A stretch of 64,000 nucleotides of DNA from contig VYZB01000223.1 of assembly GCA_013397455.1 (NCBI GenBank), positions 1,191,274 through 1,255,273 on the forward strand. Direction: 5' to 3'. Under the pieces are notes generated by a model. The model saw nothing but the letters and a program-made list of their open reading frames with translations, was not told where the DNA came from and made no database searches. The DNA comes from Crotophaga sulcirostris (Eukaryota > Chordata > Aves > Cuculiformes > Crotophagidae). The position numbers and the translations under genes were made by a program. This document shows, one piece after another, positions 14,853 through 26,800 of the stretch (position 1 is the stretch's first letter; each line of letters starts with the position of its first letter).

Positions 14853-15362
14853 GGGTGAGGGAGGTGATCCTCCCCTTTGTTCAGCACTGGTGAAACACAT
14901 CTTGAATACCAAGTGTACTTCTGAAAGATATGCACATACTGGAGTGAGGTCAAACAATGGTTACAAACACAAGGGACTTAGAGCACCAGACACACGAGGA
15001 GAGGTTGAGAAAACTGGCCTTGGTCAACCTGAAGAAAACACTACTCACGGGGATCAGTGTGTAGAAACATCAGGGGAGGATGGACAGTCAGCACTGTTAG
15101 TAAGGGGGGAGCCAGGATTTTCTTAGTGGTGCCCAGTGACAGGCTAATATAGCCATGAACTGCAATACAGGAAATTCTTTTTATTGTAAGGGTGGAAGAA
15201 CGCTGGAACAAGTTGCCTAGTGAGTGAATCTCCACCCTTGAAGATCATCAATATCCAACTGGACATAGACCTGAAAAATCTCTAACTGACCTTGCTTTGA
15301 GGGAGCGAGTTGCACTAGATTTCCAGAGATACCTTCCAACCTCAGCTGTTCTGCTATTCCTA
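14853..15362 (+). repeat. Old CR1 LINE fragment
   Basis: Plus orientation, about 500 bp and strongly diverged. Recognisable landmarks are gaggtgatcctcccc with ttcagcactggtgaaac, gaggagaggttgagaaaact and the 3' end around ccttccaacctcagctgttc. Open frames here (for example 14686-15126) are decayed repeat sequence. Confidence 0.8.
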
Positions 15363-18300
15363 CCGTAATCAGTGGGGAGTTACAACTCCCATCTTCTAAG
15401 CCACCTCCTCCTTAAACAACATCAGGAGATCCCAGGTTGAGTGACACAATGCCTTTTCTACCCATTCCTCTGTTCGTCAGTATTTAATAGCACAGAGGCA
15501 AAATACCTGCTTTAAAGTCCATTCTGCACTTCCACTTTACACAGTCAAACTTTCTTAACCAATGTTTGGGGATTTCAGTGGTGGGTTTTTTTAAAAAAAA
15601 GAATAGAGTAACTGATTCTTCATAACATCTTGTTTCCAAGAAACAGAGCAGCACAACAACACAGCATGGCTTCAAAAGCAGATTGAAAATAGACTTCTGT
15701 AAATTAGCAAGTTTCTTAATGCTCCATGTATAAAAGCTTATATAAAATAACAAACCAGGTAACATGTATTATTGGAAGCACGTTGCCCACAACAGTAATT
15801 TTCAGCTTCTAATCCAGTCACCCACCCCTTCTCACAGATTACTTAAAACTTCTGCCAAACTGGTGGGTGGGAACAATCAGCTCTTTCAGAACAGCAGAGG
15901 AAGAATTTAGGACGAATTATTTTTTCTTGTCACTGGCTTTTTCACATGGTCCTGTTCCTATTTATCATCTCCCATGCACTCCAGTTCTACTGAGCGGTGA
16001 CACTAAAGGCACTACTTTCTTTTTAGATATCAGATAGCTTCTGTAGGCTGTGAAGAATAATTATTGGTCATTTTTTTTGCCTTAAATATATATCCAAGAT
16101 ATATCCAGTCATCTCACCTGGGCTGCCAAATACAAACACAAGATGCTCAGATCCTTTTTTAAAAAGAGCAATAGAAGAGATTTCTGGAATTTAACAGGAA
16201 CTTGTTCAAAGCTAAAAATGACATTCCAGTATAGTTTTCTAACTCGTCAGGGAAAACCTCCTTAGCTCCTTCCCAGTCTCCTAACTCAAGGGAAAGCTGG
16301 CTCCCCTGAAACAGGCCCCTCAAGCTGATTCCTGCTTACTTGCTTCTAACACGTGCTAGCTGTTTTTCAATTGGATCTGCTTGTTCTAGTTCACTGGAAA
16401 AGGTCTGTTTTTCCTGCATGAAGCTATGTGAAGCGCTTACTGGATCTGAAATAAGGCTCTGATGCATTTAGCCAAGACACATACGTAAACTGCAGAGATA
16501 ACAGAAGTAATATTTTCTATGACATATGCCAGCTTCCCTCATCATCCAACTCATGATAAGCACTCATCCCAAACAAGTTTACCTTGCTCCTGTAAACATT
16601 TACCCATTTTGTGTTTCTGCTCCATTGCTCTCTGATGGAAAACCAGGACTTCTAAGCAAATTGTTGTTCATGAGCTCGCAAGTATATACCTATAAGTCTT
16701 CAACTCATTTACCTTCTGATGTTGCACAATCTCTATATGTGCTGCAGCTGAAACTCTAGTTGTGTTATAGACAAGTGGTTTATCTATCCTTAAAAATTAT
16801 CAGCTTTTTGGAGATCTGTTAATTCTTACATTCAAAACCATGACATATTTTGTGTCATTTAAAACACTTTACCAAAATTAGAGTTTAAGAAACAACGCAG
16901 AAAGAACACTCATATCATTATCCTTTGTCTGGCCATGCTGAAAAAAAGAGATGAAATGACCCTTTGAATAAATTCTAACTTTGACATCCAGACACAGGCC
17001 ACCACATCTGCAAATCACTTGCTTCTCACCTGCAGCCAGTAGACCTGCACTGAACCTGCTGAGAGGAGTTTACCTTATGACCCATGTGACCAAAAGGATA
17101 ACACACAGGACACATGGGTAAAACAAACTGTGCTCTGGACTCCCTTGACTTTATCCACTAAAGAGCAAAATGGTGACAGCTTAAGGTGACTAGCATAGAG
17201 ATAGACACCTACGCAGTGAGCAGTTAATCAATATTTAGTCAAGTGAATCTCAGGCTATGCTGAGAATTATTGAGAGTCTGGTATGCTTAAGCAGTTTCTA
17301 TTCCTAATGCAGCAGGATACACGGAACAATACTTTTGAGGTAAAATGTTCATAGGAAGAAAAGCAACATGAGTTTGAATCACCCAACCCCGCTATTCTGT
17401 TAATGCACCCTGTTTGAAACACACTGTCCCTCACCCCTTTGAAGCTTGTGCCAATATGCAGTTGCCAGTTTTCTCTCAAACCTGTAAAATGTTTTATGTA
17501 TTTGCCATCATAGTGTTCAATTAACTTGGTTGTACATTAGAGCAGAGCTTTTTAAAAGTGAGCCATTTGCAGTCTATGCAGGACTCATTCGTGGTCTCAG
17601 ATTCATTAGTGCTTTTGCCTGATGTTATGAGATTTATATTTAAGTCTGTCAGGTGCAAGTAAGAAGCTCATGCAGAGATTTTGTTCCAAAAAGGGCACCA
17701 GGTCACAAAAAGCAACAGAATAAAATCATGCCATTGGAAAAGATGGACAGGGTTCCTAAGCTCTTGTTATTATGGTTAAGCAGCAGGGGCCAAGTCTCCT
17801 CACTTCCCCCAGTTATTCAAACCCATCTGCCAGCTTCGACATTCTCTTTCAGACCCCAAATTAGACAATTTCTTCCATTCCCATGAATCTCCTCTGAACT
17901 GGTCGCTGTTTGTATCCAGTGAAGGACCAGCTTTGTCACTGTTTGCAAAGGCATTAAAGAGTATGTTTTTACCCCCATTTCCCATTCATGTGTCATCCTG
18001 CTATCATAATATTCCCCAAATTCCACCTCAGACACACAAATTTGCCATCAGCTCAGAGAATTTGCTCTCATTGTGACAGTACTTCCTAGAAGCTAGTAAT
18101 GAGTTAGACATTACTCACACGTGCATATGCAGACTACATGTATCTGCAACATGTAGCACCAAAAAAAAAAACCCAAACCAACCTGTCCTTTAAGATGAAA
18201 ATCTATAGAGTAAGGGCTGCATCTTATCCTTTTACCCTCTTTCCAAGCCCTTCCACCCTCACACACTGCTCCAGGGAAAGGCAGCATTTATTTCAAAATG

Positions 18301-21300
18301 AGCTATTTGTTTATTGCCAAGTTAAATACTAGAGCAATCATTAACACTTCATTAACGCTTCTGTTTACCATCTAGACAGGAGATGGCTCCAACAAACCAT
18401 GCCCAAGGGAAATTAACGTTTCTAAAAATTTAGATGCTAAAACAAACATCCTAATTAAGCTTTGGGTCACAAGAAATGCAGGGAAGGAGGTTTGAATCTG
18501 CACCAGAATTTCAGAGAACATCTGGGTATGTCAGCAAATATACATTCCAAAACAGGACCGCCCTTCTCTTAACACTCTACTTAGGGTGAAATGTTTTGTT
18601 TGAAGGATGCCCTCCCACTTCCTTAATAGATACAGAGAGAAAGAGAAATAAATGTCTTGGAGATGACAGTGTGAGTGGTATCTATACTTGGATTTCATGA
18701 AGGAAAACAACACAGGTACCACATTTACTAGGTTAAAAGACAGTCACAGATTTTTTCTTGCATTTCTCTTTGGGACCACTGGTGAGCTGAGATGAGGTAG
18801 CAGGAACAGCATTCCACTTTTAGGGCTGCAGCAACATCCCAGAGCAGAGACATTCTTGCAGCACGCTCCAATACACTGGCAAGGGTGTTCAGAAAGTGTG
18901 TAGAGAAGATGAAGATGAGAAGATGAGTTGGGAGCGGGTAGTGTACAGGAAGACACTATTTCCCTGCAAACAGCCTCTAGCAAACTGATGGGAGAATGGA
19001 CAGTATAGTCACAGGTTGAACTGAACAGTCTCCTTGCAAGATCAGACAGGCTACCACCGAGACACCTTGGGCAGAATCAGAAACGGAGCTTCCCTGTCAA
19101 ATAAGGCTACACTGAGCATTTCAGAAAGGATTTTTTTCATTGCTGTCGTTTCCTTTGTCCATCCCAAACTATGATCTTATTGTAGTTTTATTCCACTTTA
19201 CCTGTAACAGTTTCAATTACAAGTCTTCCTTTTCCTTGCAGTCAAGGTTAGTATTCTAATTCTTAACCTCCACAGATTCTTTGCTGTCCTGATGCATCCT
19301 GGCCTTTAAAACACTCCAGCCATTGCTGAACAGCTACAAGGATTAGAGAAGAAACACAGTATCCTGTTTCTGAAGGGGAAGACAAGCCACTTTAAAAAAA
19401 AACTTTAGAATATTTTGGCTTGCACATTTGCTCTTAATCTCCACACTTTCTTCTCAGTATTTCCCATCAAATACTAATAACTCACTAACAAAAAAAAAAA
19501 ATCACAAAAAAACCCAAAACATCACTAAACAAGAGATCAGTAGATCCAAGATGAGTTTGAAAAATCATTGCTAGAGCACAGATTGTTTGAGCTGCAGTTT
19601 GGGAAAGGATCATCTTAAAACGTTTACACTCTCAGCAATGTTTGGATTGTAACTCAGTGGGGTAGGACTGTTTTCTATATCTTTATTCCTGACAAAGGAC
19701 CCCTGCTGCAGAGCTAGAGTCTGTTTCATGGTTTTTTTGTGTCTTGATTCATACCATGAAGATGGGGATGACACTGTTGAGAAATAGTTTTGCCTCCTTC
19801 TCTTAAACTTTTTATCCACTGCCTGACTGTATGACTCATTTAATATCAAGTACAAATATAATAAGAACTTTTATTCACTGAAAAACAGTTGTATTTCATA
19901 GCTGCCTTTAGTGCCAAGAGCAAGTGGGAAAATCTGGACTGGTAATTAGGTTATTTAGGTAGTTATGTAGAAAATGTGAGCAAATTTCTGTTTGTAACAT
20001 TTGTAAGAGCCTGACCTGTAAAAACAAGTTCAAGCCCAGCTGAGGCATAAAACCAGTTGTTGCATAAAAATATGTTTTATTCATGGAGAAAGAACTGGTA
20101 CTGTATTCTTTCCACACTCAGTTTTTCAGAGCTTAATCTGTTAACTGTACTAAACAGCAATATGCTCTATCTTGAGAGAAACCCAATCCTTCGGCCCACG
20201 GATGATTGATTTACACTTGTGAATCTTGCCATTTATCCTACCTTGTGGGGCTCGTGACTCAGCCTGTCATAAGCCAAATAACAGAGCCTTTAGACAGATC
20301 CATCTCTTACAGCACAAAACAGGAGAATTCAAAAGAGGGGTGTAACAGCCCATGGGATCAGCACATCTTGTTCACTTGGATCGTTTCCTACAACCTGCTC
20401 TGACCAACACAGAGATAGCGCAGCTCTAATTCATTTAAGGCACTTGAACATCTAGCCAGTTCCTGGTAGAAAGAGAACGCATTGGTTTTTTAATATCTGT
20501 TCCTTGTAAACTGATGTAGGAGTTGCAGGAGATAAGAGCCTTTAAATCCAACCAAGAACAAGAGGCACTAAAAGAAAATAAGTAAAACAATTACAGAAAT
20601 AATTAAAAATAATAAATAAAATAAGAAAATAAGTAAAATAATTACAGAAAATGAAAAGCAGTGGTACAGTTGCCCATAATGCAGCAAAGTAAACAAAAAA
20701 GTCACTGAAAGAGATGTACCCTTAAAGAACCTGTCAGATTTTGATCTACTACCATGAAAAGTCATACAAAAACTTCTCAATTCCTAATGGGAAAAACAAA
20801 ATAGAAATAAATCAGTGACTGAGTTGTTCTCCAAAACCAAATTTGAACCTAAATCATCACTGGAGGAGAAATTACAATCTGTTTTCTGGGTTGCTGTTTT
20901 AAGCAAAACTCTGCATAAATAAAGCAGTAACCATTTGCTTTCTTTAGAATCTACACCTTCCTGGAAAGCTTTCTGTCCCAACAGGAACCTCACATGCTGA
21001 AGCTCACAGCGAAGAACGGAAAGACCCAGCACAAAAGCACAGAACGGGCAGCCACGTTTTGTTTAATGACGGGTTATGATACAAATGGAAATGGCTTCCA
21101 GGAAATGGCTCTTCAGAGTGCATTTACTATGCTACACACCTCATTTCTCTGTATTATAGAAATATTCTTCAGCCAATCTACAGGAAATTGTCTTGTTTGC
21201 TTGAATCACTACCAGTGACAACCAGAGTACTCCCGTTAACATTCACCCTAATGGGTTTGCACTGCCTACCCTTTCACACTCTTTCCGCTATTAGATGTTT

Positions 21301-22525
21301 TTTTCACCTTCCAAAATTAAATCTGTAAAATGATCAATGACATTTGTAATGTTTAAACAAGAAAGAAAAAGTGCCTTGATGCTTCTTTTTCTGTTTGTAC
21401 TTTTGCGGCTTCAATGGAAAGTCTACAAGCTGGCTTTTGTTTGCTAATTACTTTAATTTGCAGCATGGAGAGAAGAAGGGTTAGCACATGGCAGATAAGC
21501 TTTACTCTAAACATGAAAGGAATCACATGGCAGAGCATTCAGACCCTAGGTGAATGATTTCCATGCTCTTTATGAATCAGGGAACAGTCGAAGCCATAAA
21601 TTACATTTCCAGAACAAGAAGAATATATGCATCTACCAGGCTCTATCTGCAAAGAAGAACACAGGGTCATTGACACTGTCCCCCACTTGCTTACTTTAGA
21701 AATGAATATTACACTGGAAATAGTTTCAAAATACAAAACAATCAATTCTTTTATAATATCCTTCTTTTTTCAGTGACTAGTGCTGTCTATGTTTCTCCTA
21801 CTATTTGATTTCTCTATGCTGTCATATAGGAATCTGTGTCTTCTTAACAAAAATTTATTATTCCTGCTGAACCTACAGAGCCTCAAGCTGACAGGCAGCT
21901 TTTTTTAGCCAGGCACCACCTCATACTTAATTTTTAGCCAATTGACAGTATTCCTCAATATAATGGGAAATTAGATTATTCATTGATACTAGGAAGAGAA
22001 TAACTGGACATTATAACAAGTTGTCTCCTGCTCACCTACCAGATGCTGCTCTGAATTTTGTTTGGGTTTTTTTTTTTATATTAACAGGTAACTGTTCACA
22101 TCCTCTGTGCTGAAGAGGTTAATCTAAAGTTAAAGGGGTAGCTTTAACACAACTCAAGAGTGGTATGCCAGGTGCTCCACTCCACCCCATGGCACACATA
22201 AAGCAAGAGAGAGGACAACACTGCTCCTCCACCAATGTGTGGCCCTCATCCAGCCCCTCACAGGGCTGTGGTCACACAACTCAGCTCATCTCCCTACTTC
22301 ATGATGGGCAGCTGAGCTGCTACCTGGGAATTCATTGGCATTAGACCAATGCAGAGACCTCAAGTAATGAGCTGCAGAGTCAACCGCAAATATCAAGGAA
22401 AAACTAATTGAAACCAAACTAGCAAACTAAGCATGACATGAATGCAGAGCTGCTCCATCAGAGGAAACTCCACTGCAACTTGGAAAATTTATTTTAACAC
22501 TTTTTTTAAAGCTATAAACCTGAAA
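15363..22525. other. Gene-free intergenic DNA
   Basis: AT-rich sequence with homopolymer A runs (about 18162, 19490) and the simple A-rich tract at 20.6 kb. Open frames are short and unrecognised. No tRNA, coding exon or assignable mobile element was found. Confidence 0.55.
20576..20653. repeat. A-rich low-complexity tract with 23-bp duplicated unit
   Basis: The segment at 20576-20598 (aataagtaaaacaattacag and on) recurs with one change at 20631-20653, separated by AT-only sequence. This is simple-sequence expansion and not a gene. Confidence 0.7.
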
Positions 22526-22680
22526 TGTTTAAGGGAAGACTGGATGAGGCACTGAGTGCCATGGTTTAGATGATGAGGTGGTGTTAGTGTTGGCTTATAG
22601 GTTGGCTTATAGGTTGGACTTGATGATCTTGGAGGTCTCTTCCAACCTGGTTATACTGTGTGAAACTGTGTACTGTGTGA
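22526..22680 (+). repeat. Short CR1 LINE 3' fragment with internal tandem duplication
   Basis: Plus orientation. The sequence aggcactgagtgccatggtt, then ggttggacttgatgatcttg, matches the copy at 60938-61345, so both belong to one subfamily. The segment ttggcttatagg is duplicated in tandem. The tail is of ACTGTGTG type. Confidence 0.85.
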
Positions 22681-23041
22681 AATGCCAGCATAATCTTTTC
22701 AAATATAACATTGATGTGAGAGGTATTAGAGTTCAGAGTATGAGAGATGAACACACACAACAGGAAAATGGGAATACGCCACTACCTCACTGAAGAAAAA
22801 TACCAATATTTAAATTTCCAGTATGTCAGAGAAGGGGACATAATCAGAGGTATTTTTCCCATTTCACCTTCATTAAGCAGGCAATAATTTACGTTTTTTT
22901 ATAAGAAAAAAATCAGGAATAAAAGGACAATGGTTGCAAGTATATGCTGCTTTTGGACACATATTATTCAAATCCTTCCTCATTATGCACTAGATTATGT
23001 TAATCCTCAGTGCAAGTCTAGTGCAGCAATTCAAGCTGGAC

Positions 23042-23562
23042 CACAGAATCATAGAACAGTTTGGGTTGGAAGGGACCTTAAAGTCTACCCAGTTCCAGCC
23101 CCCCTGCCATGGACAGGGACACCTCCCACCAGCCCAGGCTGCTCCAGCCCCATCCAACCTGGCCTGGAACACCTCCAGGGAGGGGGCACCCAGTGCCAGT
23201 GCCTCATCAACCTCAGCGTGAAGAATTTGTTCCTAATATCTGATCTAAATCTTCCCCCTTCCAATTTAAGACCATTCCCCCTCATCCTATCACTGCAAAC
23301 TCTTGCAAAAAGCCCCTCCCCAGCTTTCCTGCAGCCCCTTCAGGTACTGGAAGGCCGCTATGAGGTCTCCCCAGAGCCTTCTCTTCTCCAGGCTGAACAA
23401 CCCCAACTCTCCCAGCCTGTTCTCATAGCAGAGGGGCTCCAGCCCTCTGATCATCTTCCTAGCCTCCTCTGGGCCCATTCCAACAGTTCCATGTCCCTCT
23501 GCTGTTGGGGATTCCAGCACTGGACACAATACCCCAGGTGGGGTCTCACGAGAGCAGAGTAC
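23042..23562 (-). repeat. CR1 LINE 3' fragment
   Basis: Minus orientation, about 520 bp. The 3' end (cacagaatcatagaacagtt on the plus strand) is at 23042, followed by the ggttggaagggacc motif and the CR1 ORF2 C-terminal region. The plus-strand open frame 22930-23565 is antisense to this repeat and has no independent support as a gene. Confidence 0.92.
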
Positions 23563-23669
23563 TAGGTCTATAGTTATCTTTCCCTCTCTCTGCTATTTCC
23601 AGTTCCTGACAAAAAAAAAAAAAAAAATATTAGCAAGGAGCTTGGGTGTATTTCATCTCTGCCCCTGTC

Positions 23670-23830
23670 CCTGTCCTGAGCACAGGGCCGAGCAGAGCCG
23701 CTCTCTGAGCCGCGCCGTGGTTTGGTCTCGCCTGCCACCCCGTGGCTTCCCGCCCCTCCTGCAGCCTCTAAAGTTTCTCCTTCCGTTCAGCCCTGCGAGA
23801 GCAAATCTGTTTTTGCTGGACACCGAGGTC
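23670..23830. other. Isolated CpG-rich patch
   Basis: About eleven CpG dinucleotides occur in about 140 bp (23686-23826), in otherwise CpG-poor intergenic DNA. The patch follows a run of 17 A at about 23610-23626. It is not CR1 sequence. It could be a small promoter or enhancer or a retroposed fragment. No protein in either strand is recognisable. Confidence 0.4.
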
Positions 23831-26800
23831 AACTCAAATGGAATACAGGGACAGCAGAAAGGCAAAGCTTCGTATTCTGGGTACACTTCAAATAAAATCA
23901 GAAAGCACTTTGAGGGGTTTGGAGGTTTCCTCATGTCCTTTCACTCTGAACAAATCTTTCCTCAATAACTATAAAGTTCTAATAAAAACTCCTCTCACAT
24001 TCAAGATATAAATGGTGCTTGAAATCTGAGGGAATAAGAATAGCCTTCACCATAATCACCAAGATTGTTTTCTCCACATGTTTTAATCTTAAAGCAAGTA
24101 AAACAAGGACTTAAGTTCCATTTTCCAAACAGCAAGAGTCCCAAGCTACGGAAGTAATTGGGTTTGGGGTTTTGTTTGGGTCTTCCTTTTGTCATCAAAA
24201 GCACCAGAATGTGTTACTTGCATCCAGAGGTGACTTGAAGACAGTCAGATTTGAGTTACAAAGACTTTGAAAGAAAATTTTAATTGTTCTCTACCAGAAA
24301 ATTCCCAACCAGTGGTTGAAGAAGCACCTTTGTCCCAGACTTAACTCATACTGTGTAACCATCTTAAGTAAGGCTATATAGATATAGACATGTACCATAT
24401 TAAATTTATTTTAATGTGATTGGGTTTTATTCTCTTTGACTTCTCACATCACAACAAATAATGCCTCATGTCAGGGAAACGCTTTTACAAGTAGGAAAAA
24501 ACTCCTGCTCTAAGTCAGCCATTCCTCCGACCACCTGTAAAGATGACCTTTACTTGTGTAGCTTGTTTGGTGAACATACCTTCTGTCAGAAAACAGTGAC
24601 TGTCTGGTCTGTACAATCTATCCAACACATTCTTGTTCTACATCAGTGTTTTATGGCTGTGGCTCTAAACTCAGCATTTAAAAACTTCTTTAAGTTCCAT
24701 TCCTTTCTCTTCCCCCCGCCCCCAAATAAACCCCATCCTTCCTGAAATGCTATCAGGAAAGCCCTGTATACCTGACCTTTCCCATTGTATTCTGAGTGCT
24801 TTGTATTTGCATGAATGCAGCTACCTTATTAGCACAAAACATAGTTTAATAGACCTCCAGGGTCCTTGAAAATGGAAATGGGGGACATGCAGGAAAACAC
24901 TTCACTCTAAATTAGCATGTTACAAATTGCCAGTAAATTAAAATACATACATAGTGCTGAAAATTAAATCACTGCTTCATGGGTGGAAAGCCAATCTAGC
25001 TAAAACCTAATGAGTAGCAAAGAGATAGGGAAGAAGTAATCAGCTGACAATTATATTGAGCAAAACCTACCTGACTCTTGGATCTGCAAGTGACATGAGC
25101 ACTTCAACTCACAAATAATGAGGTGGAGAGGAAGAGCTAGCACATGAAGTTATCTGCCACCATCTAATCCATAAACATGAACTCTCAAGTTAGAAAGAAG
25201 ATTCAACGCGTATTAGTAAATTTTGTAGCTATGTAACAGCTGCTTTTCTACTGCAAACTGAATTATCTAAAACAGCCCACAAAAAATATCACGTCAGGTA
25301 CTTTATAATATTTCATGTGGCTTTTAAAGCCTGTATTTTCAAAGCAGATATACATTTCAGTTGTACACAAATTAACACTTATCACTTAGCTGTGCTAACA
25401 AGCCAAGCTCCAACAGAAGAAACCTACATGGCACAAAGTAGCTATAGTATACATAGCAACCCCCTTAACACCATGCTCCTAGTCTGTGTAATTTGTGTAC
25501 CCATGTCTAGGGGGCAAATTTAGTGTGTACAAGCACTGGAAAATAGTCTGACTAAATTCAGTGTGGTTGATCACTCAATTTTATACAAAGATGATTCAAG
25601 GGATGCTCCCACCCCCATGGGCATAGGAACAATAGTTACTCTGATGGCAAAAAAAGTGCAAGAGAACTTAATTTCTTTTTTCCCTTTTTAATGCATCTCT
25701 CCTTCCTAATTTTAGCCACTTTCAGAAGGTGCAAGTTACTGGTACTGAACAGAGTGAGCTTGGCTTCAGAGTAAGAATAATAAAGGCTAAGAATATGGTT
25801 ACCATTGTGCTGAAGAGACACACTGTTTTGGGGAGTGCTGTTTTAAGATTGTTATTTTTTTCAACTCATCCAAGCACCAGTAAAATAATATCTGTGATGT
25901 AGAACTACAGCGTATTGGAAACTGTATGAAGACAATGCATTTAGTGATAATGGACATAGCTGATCTGTGTTTCAGAAGGCCTCAGTCTCTTCTCCAAAAT
26001 AATAAGTTTAATACTGTGAAATAAAAATAGTTTAATTGCTTCTGCCATTGGGACAGTGCCTGACCTTGCTCTGCACTGATATGAGTGCAGTACAGCCAAG
26101 TTATTTGTTCAAAGTCTACTCAAATCAAACCTACAGCTTGCAATTTCTCTTACAGTGGGAATGGTTTTATTTCGATGAAGATTTTCACAGCCACTGAACA
26201 AAAGCAGGAAAATAGTCTGCAATAGAAGCATTTTTGCAATAGCCCCCATTCTGTGATGTGGTCACCTTCTCACAGTGAGCAAACATAACCTTATGTCATC
26301 TTTGATCAGCATTCACCTTCCCAATGAAAGGAGACAGAGATCCCTTTCTGGTGTAACTAGCACCTTCAACAACCTCCCCACTTCACAGCTTGTGCCAGGG
26401 CTCAGTACCTATTTCTCTTTGTCTCCAGGCCATGCCACAGCCACACACAGTGAGAATCTTCAGACTAGCAAAGGCAATTCTACCAGACATCTATGCTTCC
26501 AAATTCTCCAGGGGCTTGATGTGTTCACAATATCTGTAGTAGCAAAAAAAAAAAAAATATAAATTTACTCATTTAGGTCATACAGTGAAATTTGTTTCTT
26601 GGTAATAAGCTAAAAATATTTTCTACGAAGACTGCAGTGGCTACATTCTATACAGAATATCTTCCATCCTGTTGTGACCACTTCTATTTTCAGCTATTTT
26701 TCCCCTTAGCCTTTGAGTCTGTACAATCAATACTAATGCTTTGGTTTGTCTGCTTTTGTTGGCTTACCTGCTAACACCTCTATTCCCTCTTCATGATAAA

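Noticed and set aside
14686..15126. 146-codon plus-strand open frame
   Set aside because: Its second half is diverged CR1 sequence and the first half shows no coding feature.
22930..23565. 211-codon plus-strand open frame
   Set aside because: Most of it is the antisense of a CR1 3' fragment; proline/leucine-rich composition and no domain.
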